This document shows, piece after piece, positions 45,233 through 49,441 of a DNA stretch of 49,441 nucleotides (position 1 is the stretch's first letter; the number at the start of each line of letters is the position of its first letter). The notes beneath the pieces were generated by a model. The model did not search any database and was not told where the DNA came from. It saw only the letters and a list, made by a program, of their open reading frames with translations. Origin of the DNA: Xenorhabdus sp. BG5 (GTDB lineage: Bacteria; Pseudomonadota; Gammaproteobacteria; Enterobacterales; Enterobacteriaceae); assembly GCF_015163665.1 (NCBI RefSeq), contig NZ_JADEUG010000028.1, positions 1 through 49,441 on the forward strand. Reading direction: 5' to 3'. A program made the position numbers and the translations under genes.

Positions 45233-45943
45233 TTGCGGAAAAAAATAAGAGGGGGAAATAAACCCCTTTTGTTGATTCTACAGGGGCTGTTAGCATTAGG
45301 GTTCATCTCTTTGCTCAGCGCCTGTTCGATTCAGCCAACAACACCGCTTTTCAGCGCCAGTGGTTTTGTGACCCATAACGGCGTTATTCGTTTATGGCGT
45401 TTAAACGATCAAAACAGTAAACCTCAGGTTATCATGAGTGTTTACAGTCCCTACCACAATAAAGCTCCCCATAATAAAGATACGATTGTGACTTTCTACG
45501 AATATCGTCATGGCAGTTTGTGGCAAATCCGCCGCAATGTGTTTGATAATCCACTAATCGCAGAGACATTACGTATCTCCCCGGATAATTCTGTCATTTT
45601 TAAGCTACGGCAATTACAGAAACGTAATGAACCGTTGTCTGATGATGATGTGGCTCGTCTGAAATTTGATGCTAAGCAGATAGAAAAAATCAGTGACGCT
45701 TTAATTGCTGATAAGGTTAAGTTGCTGCAAGGGCATTGGCAGAATGGACGAGTGACCACCTGTTTAGGAAAACAATTATTCATTGAATTTGAGCCTCACG
45801 CGCAAAAATGGCTCGAAGAAAGGCAAAGCAATAGCTCCGGTTTACTGACTATTGCATGGTTGGATTCGCCTGAAGGCAAAAAGTTATTGTTGGTCGCCAA
45901 TGATGATTTTTGTCGTTGGGAACCGACGAAAGATAAGCTGTAA
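45233..45943 (+). CDS. yjaH: DUF1481 lipoprotein (YjaH-like)
   Basis: This probably is the counterpart of E. coli yjaH, which follows hupA. The function is unknown. The 236-residue product starts with a basic stretch and a hydrophobic core, then a lipobox LLSAC with the lipidated cysteine at residue 31, so a lipoprotein is expected. The C-terminal part contains KVKLLQGHW, TCLGKQLF and LLLVANDDFCRWEP. The start is uncertain: TTG 45233 gives the best signal peptide but has a poor ribosome-binding site, while TTG 45269 or 45272 would shorten it. A hairpin overlies the first codons. Confidence 0.8.
   Translation: MRKKIRGGNKPLLLILQGLLALGFISLLSACSIQPTTPLFSASGFVTHNGVIRLWRLNDQNSKPQVIMSVYSPYHNKAPHNKDTIVTFYEYRHGSLWQIRRNVFDNPLIAETLRISPDNSVIFKLRQLQKRNEPLSDDDVARLKFDAKQIEKISDALIADKVKLLQGHWQNGRVTTCLGKQLFIEFEPHAQKWLEERQSNSSGLLTIAWLDSPEGKKLLLVANDDFCRWEPTKDKL
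45247..45270 (+). terminator. Hairpin after hupA, overlapping the yjaH 5' end
   Basis: AAGAGGGG (45247-45254) can pair with CCCCTTTT (45263-45270) around GAAATAAA, with one G-T pair. Its distance from the hupA stop (about 20 bases) suits a hupA terminator, yet it lies within the first 13 codons of the longest yjaH frame. Confidence 0.5.
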
Positions 45944-45972
45944 TTCTGTTACTTCCGTCGGTTGAGGTTGAG

Positions 45973-47271
45973 TTATTTCAAACGGGCAATGGCTCGGTAG
46001 CCAATATCTTTACGATAAAAGCACCCTTCCCAGTTAATTTGCTCGGCGCTCAGATAAGCTTTTTTCTGGGCATCTGCGATATCGTCACCTAAGGCAGTAA
46101 CACATAAGACACGCCCGCCCGCGGTGATAATATTTTCATTCTTAAGAACTGTCCCTGCATGGAAGACTTTTTCATTGATGTCAGATTCATCGGCATCAGA
46201 TTTCTTCTCTAGCCCACTGATAATGTCACCTTTGGAATAACTGGCCGGATAACCGCCCGCCGCCAGTACGACGCCTAAGGCTGGACGATCGTCCCATTCA
46301 GAGGTTTTTTCACCTAACTGACCTTTAGCTCCAGCAAGACACAGTTCGACCAAATCAGAACGTAGACGCATCATGATAGGCTGGGTTTCGGGATCACCAA
46401 ATCGACAGTTAAATTCGATCACTTTCGGTTCACCTTGGTGATCAATCATCAATCCCGCATACAGAAAACCAACGTAGGTATGGCCTTCAGCCGCCATTCC
46501 TTCCACTGTGGGGTAAATGATTTTTTCCATCACTCGCTGGTGGATCTCATCTGTGACTACCGGCGCGGGGGAGTAAGCCCCCATTCCGCCGGTATTTGGC
46601 CCTGTATCACCGTCACCTACACGCTTGTGATCTTGACTGGTTGCCATCGGAACCACATTTTTGCCATCCACCATGACAATAAAACTGGCTTCTTCTCCTG
46701 CCAAAAATTCTTCAATGACAATACGATGCCCGGCATTACCAAATGCATTACCTGCCAGCATATCTTTGATTGCGCTTTGTGCTTCTTCCAGGGTTGTGGC
46801 AACGATTACACCTTTACCGGCAGCTAAACCATCGGCTTTGATAACGATTGGCGTGCCTACCTTTTCCAGATAAGCCAGTGCGGGTTCAATTTCGGTGAAA
46901 TTTTGGTAGGCCGCTGTAGGTATATGATGGCGGGCAAGAAAATCTTTGGTAAAGGCTTTGGAACCTTCCAATTGCGCAGCCGCTTTTGTCGGGCCGAAAA
47001 TAGTCAGCCCTGCCTGTTGGAAAGCATCAACTACACCGATAACCAGTGGCGCTTCAGGTCCAACAATGGTCAGGCCAATATCATGATCTTGGGCAAATGC
47101 CAGCAACCCTTCAATATCTGTCGCGGCAATATTCACATTTTCTAAATTAGCTTCCAACGCCGTGCCCGCATTACCTGGTGCGACATACACCTTGTTTGCC
47201 AGAGGTGATTGTGCTGCTTTCCAGGCTAATGCATGCTCTCTTCCGCCACTGCCAATAACCAATATGTTCAT
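45973..47271 (-). CDS. purD: Phosphoribosylamine-glycine ligase PurD
   Basis: PurD joins glycine to phosphoribosylamine using ATP, the second step of purine synthesis. The 432-residue ATP-grasp protein begins MNILVIGSGGREHALAWK and shows IKADGLAAGKGV, EEFLAGEEASFI, the signature RFGDPETQ and the C-terminal YRKDIGYRA. It follows purH by 30 bases in the purHD operon and converges with yjaH. Confidence 0.98.
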   Translation of the reverse strand: MNILVIGSGGREHALAWKAAQSPLANKVYVAPGNAGTALEANLENVNIAATDIEGLLAFAQDHDIGLTIVGPEAPLVIGVVDAFQQAGLTIFGPTKAAAQLEGSKAFTKDFLARHHIPTAAYQNFTEIEPALAYLEKVGTPIVIKADGLAAGKGVIVATTLEEAQSAIKDMLAGNAFGNAGHRIVIEEFLAGEEASFIVMVDGKNVVPMATSQDHKRVGDGDTGPNTGGMGAYSPAPVVTDEIHQRVMEKIIYPTVEGMAAEGHTYVGFLYAGLMIDHQGEPKVIEFNCRFGDPETQPIMMRLRSDLVELCLAGAKGQLGEKTSEWDDRPALGVVLAAGGYPASYSKGDIISGLEKKSDADESDINEKVFHAGTVLKNENIITAGGRVLCVTALGDDIADAQKKAYLSAEQINWEGCFYRKDIGYRAIARLK

Positions 47272-47301
47272 CTGAGTCTCCTATTAATAAGACATAAGCT
47301 G

Positions 47302-48891
47302 TTAATGGCGAAAATGGCGCATACCAGTGAAAATCATGGCGATACTGTGTTCATTGGCAGCGGCAATCACTTCATCATCACGAATGGAGCCACCGGGTTG
47401 GATAATACAGCTCACACCCACAGCGGCTGCGGCATCAATACCATCGCGGAAGGGGAAAAATGCATCTGAAGCCATGGCACAGCCCTGAACTTCCAATCCT
47501 TCATCTGCTGCCTTAATACCGGCGATTTTGGCAGAATAAACACGGCTCATTTGTCCGGCTCCAATACCAACGGTCATATTATCCTTGGCATAAACAATCG
47601 CATTGGATTTGACGAACTTAGCAACTTTCCAGCAAAACAGAGCATCCTGCATTTCTTGTTCCGTTGGCTGACGTTGGGAGACAACAACCAGATCATCGTT
47701 TGTCACCATACCTAAATCGCGATCTTGGACCAGTAAACCGCCGTTGACACGTTTGAAATCCAAGCCGGCAACCGGAGAATGCCATTCACCACACGCCAAA
47801 ACGCGGACATTTTGTTTTGTTGCCAGAATTGGCAGTGCTGCTTCACTAACAGAAGGCGCAATGATGACCTCAACAAATTGACGTTCAATAATGGCCTGAG
47901 CGGTGTTGGTATCGAGTTCACGGTTAAAGGCAATAATGCCACCGAATGCGGAAGTAGGATCGGTTTTAAAGGCGCGGTCGTAAGCGGTATGGATATCAGA
48001 TCCAATCGCAACGCCACAAGGATTGGCATGTTTGACAATAACACAGGCGGGTTCGGAAAAGCTTTTTACACATTCCAGTGCGGCATCGGTATCTGCGATA
48101 TTGTTATAAGAAAGTGCCTTACCTTGTAACTGGGTTGCCGTAGCAATTGAAGCCTTTGCGATTTGGTCTTCTATATAGAAAGCGGCATCTTGGTGGCTGT
48201 TTTCACCATAACGCATATCCTGTTTTTTAATGAAGCTGAGATTCAGCGTGCGGGGGAAACGTCCTGATGGCTGATCAGTTTCGCCATAATATGGCGGAAC
48301 CCATTTGCCAAAATAATTGGCAATCATGCTGTCATAAGCGGCGGTATGTTCAAACGCCTTGATGGCTAGATTAAAGCGAGTGGAGTGTGTCAGTGAATTT
48401 TGATTGTTGTCCATCTCCTCAATAATTTTGTCGTAATCCTGGCTATTGACAACAATCGCCACATCTTTGTGGTTTTTAGCCGCGGAGCGAACCATTGTTG
48501 GGCCGCCAATATCAATATTCTCTACTGCGTCTTCCAGAGAACAATCGGGTTTCGCTACGGTTTGGGCAAAGGGATAAAGGTTAACAACCACCATATCAAT
48601 CTGTGAAATCTGGTGTTGTCCCATCACTTCATCATCCAATCCACGCCGACCCAAAATGCCGCCATGAATTTTAGGATGGAGTGTTTTGACACGCCCATCC
48701 ATCATTTCGGGGAAGCCTGTATAGTCAGAAACCTCGGTGACATTCAATCCTGCTTCGGCCAGCAGACGAGCAGTGCCTCCCGTTGAAAGCAGTTCGACAC
48801 TACGATTGGATAAAGCTTTGGCAAATTCAACAATCCCCGCTTTGTCAGAAACACTCAGCAGGGCACGGCGGATTGGACGAAGCTGTTGCAT
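47302..48891 (-). CDS. purH: Bifunctional AICAR transformylase / IMP cyclohydrolase PurH
   Basis: PurH carries out the last two steps of IMP synthesis. The 529 residues equal the E. coli length. The N-terminal cyclohydrolase (MGS-like fold, about 1-195) has [31 protein letters not shown] and the C-terminal transformylase has [22 protein letters not shown] and [12 protein letters not shown]. The frame is open upstream to 48981, but ATG 48891 begins the conserved [17 protein letters not shown] and has AAGGG upstream. It is the first gene of purHD. Confidence 0.98.
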   Translation of the reverse strand: MQQLRPIRRALLSVSDKAGIVEFAKALSNRSVELLSTGGTARLLAEAGLNVTEVSDYTGFPEMMDGRVKTLHPKIHGGILGRRGLDDEVMGQHQISQIDMVVVNLYPFAQTVAKPDCSLEDAVENIDIGGPTMVRSAAKNHKDVAIVVNSQDYDKIIEEMDNNQNSLTHSTRFNLAIKAFEHTAAYDSMIANYFGKWVPPYYGETDQPSGRFPRTLNLSFIKKQDMRYGENSHQDAAFYIEDQIAKASIATATQLQGKALSYNNIADTDAALECVKSFSEPACVIVKHANPCGVAIGSDIHTAYDRAFKTDPTSAFGGIIAFNRELDTNTAQAIIERQFVEVIIAPSVSEAALPILATKQNVRVLACGEWHSPVAGLDFKRVNGGLLVQDRDLGMVTNDDLVVVSQRQPTEQEMQDALFCWKVAKFVKSNAIVYAKDNMTVGIGAGQMSRVYSAKIAGIKAADEGLEVQGCAMASDAFFPFRDGIDAAAAVGVSCIIQPGGSIRDDEVIAAANEHSIAMIFTGMRHFRH

Positions 48892-49025
48892 TGGTGTGAT
48901 CCCTTGAATTTCATAAAACAAGAATGTGCTATTGGGGAAAATCCACTGATTGAGAGAAAAAAATGGTTTCTGCAATAACATTTCAAAACAATCTGAAAAA
49001 ACACTTGGTGATTTTTCCTTCGCAG

Positions 49026-49047
49026 ATTGTAACGAAAACGTTTGCGT
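49026..49047 (-). promoter_or_regulatory. PurR operator and -10 of the purHD promoter
   Basis: On the minus strand ACGCAAACGTTTTCGT (49032-49047) matches the PurR operator consensus, and a -10 TACAAT (49026-49031) follows directly, so bound PurR would cover the promoter spacer. The transcript then has a leader of about 130 bases before purH. Confidence 0.88.
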
Positions 49048-49140
49048 GATGCTCGATAAATTTTATCAAAATATCACTTTGTGGATAAGTCTGTGCATAT
49101 GCAGGTATAAAGCGGTGTTTTGCTGTGTGATTCATCAAAC

Positions 49141-49191
49141 GATAATTATTTCAAAAAAAACTATTGCCAGCGCCGAAAAACTCCCTATAAT
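49141..49191 (+). promoter_or_regulatory. rRNA operon promoter P1 with UP element
   Basis: -35 TTGCCA (49164-49169), a 16-base spacer and -10 TATAAT (49186-49191) are followed by a GC-rich discriminator GCGCCACC typical of stringently controlled rrn P1 promoters. The A/T-rich tract 49141-49162 upstream suits an UP element bound by RNA polymerase alpha subunits. Confidence 0.88.
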
Positions 49192-49262
49192 GCGCCACCA
49201 CTGACCGACGCTGCGCTGAAACAGGCCGCGAAGGCCGGTGAGCGAAAAGCGAAAATAATCGC

Positions 49263-49290
49263 TTGACTCTCAAGGCGAACAGCGTAAGAT
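49263..49290 (+). promoter_or_regulatory. rRNA operon promoter P2
   Basis: -35 TTGACT (49263-49268), a 16-base spacer and -10 TAAGAT (49285-49290), about 100 bases after P1, as in enterobacterial rrn operons. Confidence 0.82.
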
Positions 49291-49300
49291 ACGCAGCCTC

Positions 49301-49341
49301 GCAACCCGGAAGACGCTTCCGGTTGCCAATGCTCTTTAACA
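49301..49341 (+). promoter_or_regulatory. rRNA leader antitermination site (boxB-boxA)
   Basis: The stem GCAACC(C)GGAAG/CTTCCGGTTGC at 49301-49326 is boxB, and TGCTCTTTAACA at 49330-49341 is boxA, where the Nus factors load the antitermination complex. The 16S rRNA gene begins beyond base 49441. In E. coli the operon next to purHD is rrnE. Confidence 0.9.
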
Positions 49342-49441
49342 AGTTAATCAGACAATCTGTGTGGGCACTCGCAAGAGACTATCGATACGCCGAAAGGCGA
49401 GCAAGATTCAAGTCTTAAAGAGTGACTAAGCAGTTAATTCA

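Noticed and set aside
48950-49204. Plus-strand frame between purH and the rRNA promoter
   Set aside because: It overlaps the PurR operator and rrn P1, starts without a ribosome-binding site and has no recognisable content.

Overview
The window (49,441 bases, about 43-45% GC by eye) looks like chromosome of a gamma-proteobacterium of the Enterobacterales. Most housekeeping proteins resemble their Escherichia coli counterparts very closely in length and motifs (RpoB is 1342 residues and keeps E. coli residue numbering; PurH is 529). The moderate GC and the gene mixture suggest the Morganellaceae, most likely Xenorhabdus or Photorhabdus. That placement is an inference from sequence feel, not a database result.

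Layout. (1) 1-13,108, rightward: end of tuf, secE-nusG, rplKA, rplJL-rpoBC, with the expected control elements (L1 operator, L10 leader, rplL-rpoB attenuator and hairpin, rpoC terminator). (2) 13,127-14,770: a secreted two-SH3 polysaccharide deacetylase and a small two-helix membrane protein. (3) 14,896-30,244: one contiguous maltose/maltodextrin regulon. malK-lamB-malM runs left and malE-malF-malG right from a shared MalT/CRP region; malP-malQ runs left and malT right from a second one. In E. coli these lie at two distant loci. (4) 30,481-35,374: a five-gene unit I cannot assign to a named pathway: class III aminotransferase, zinc polyol/alcohol dehydrogenase, HAD sugar-phosphate phosphatase, MFS transporter and DUF1349 protein. 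Its enzyme set resembles the aminotransferase-phosphatase-dehydrogenase signature of azasugar (1-deoxynojirimycin type) biosynthesis. This is the best candidate for an undescribed system. (5) 35,515-41,355, leftward: thiCEFSGH under a TPP riboswitch with an enlarged P3 arm. (6) 41,467-45,943, rightward: nudC, hemE, nfi, yjaG, hupA and a yjaH-like lipoprotein. (7) 45,973-48,891, leftward: purHD behind a consensus PurR operator. (8) 49,141-49,441, rightward: an rRNA operon promoter and leader (P1, P2, boxB, boxA); its 16S gene begins beyond the window.

How it fits together. The flanks (tuf-rpoBC on one side, thi-hem-hup-pur-rrn on the other) match the E. coli 90-minute region. The mal block and the five-gene unit sit between rpoC and thiH, so this interval is where accessory genes have been placed. 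rsd, which lies between thiC and nudC in E. coli, is absent here. No tRNA, complete rRNA gene, CRISPR array, transposase or prophage gene was found.
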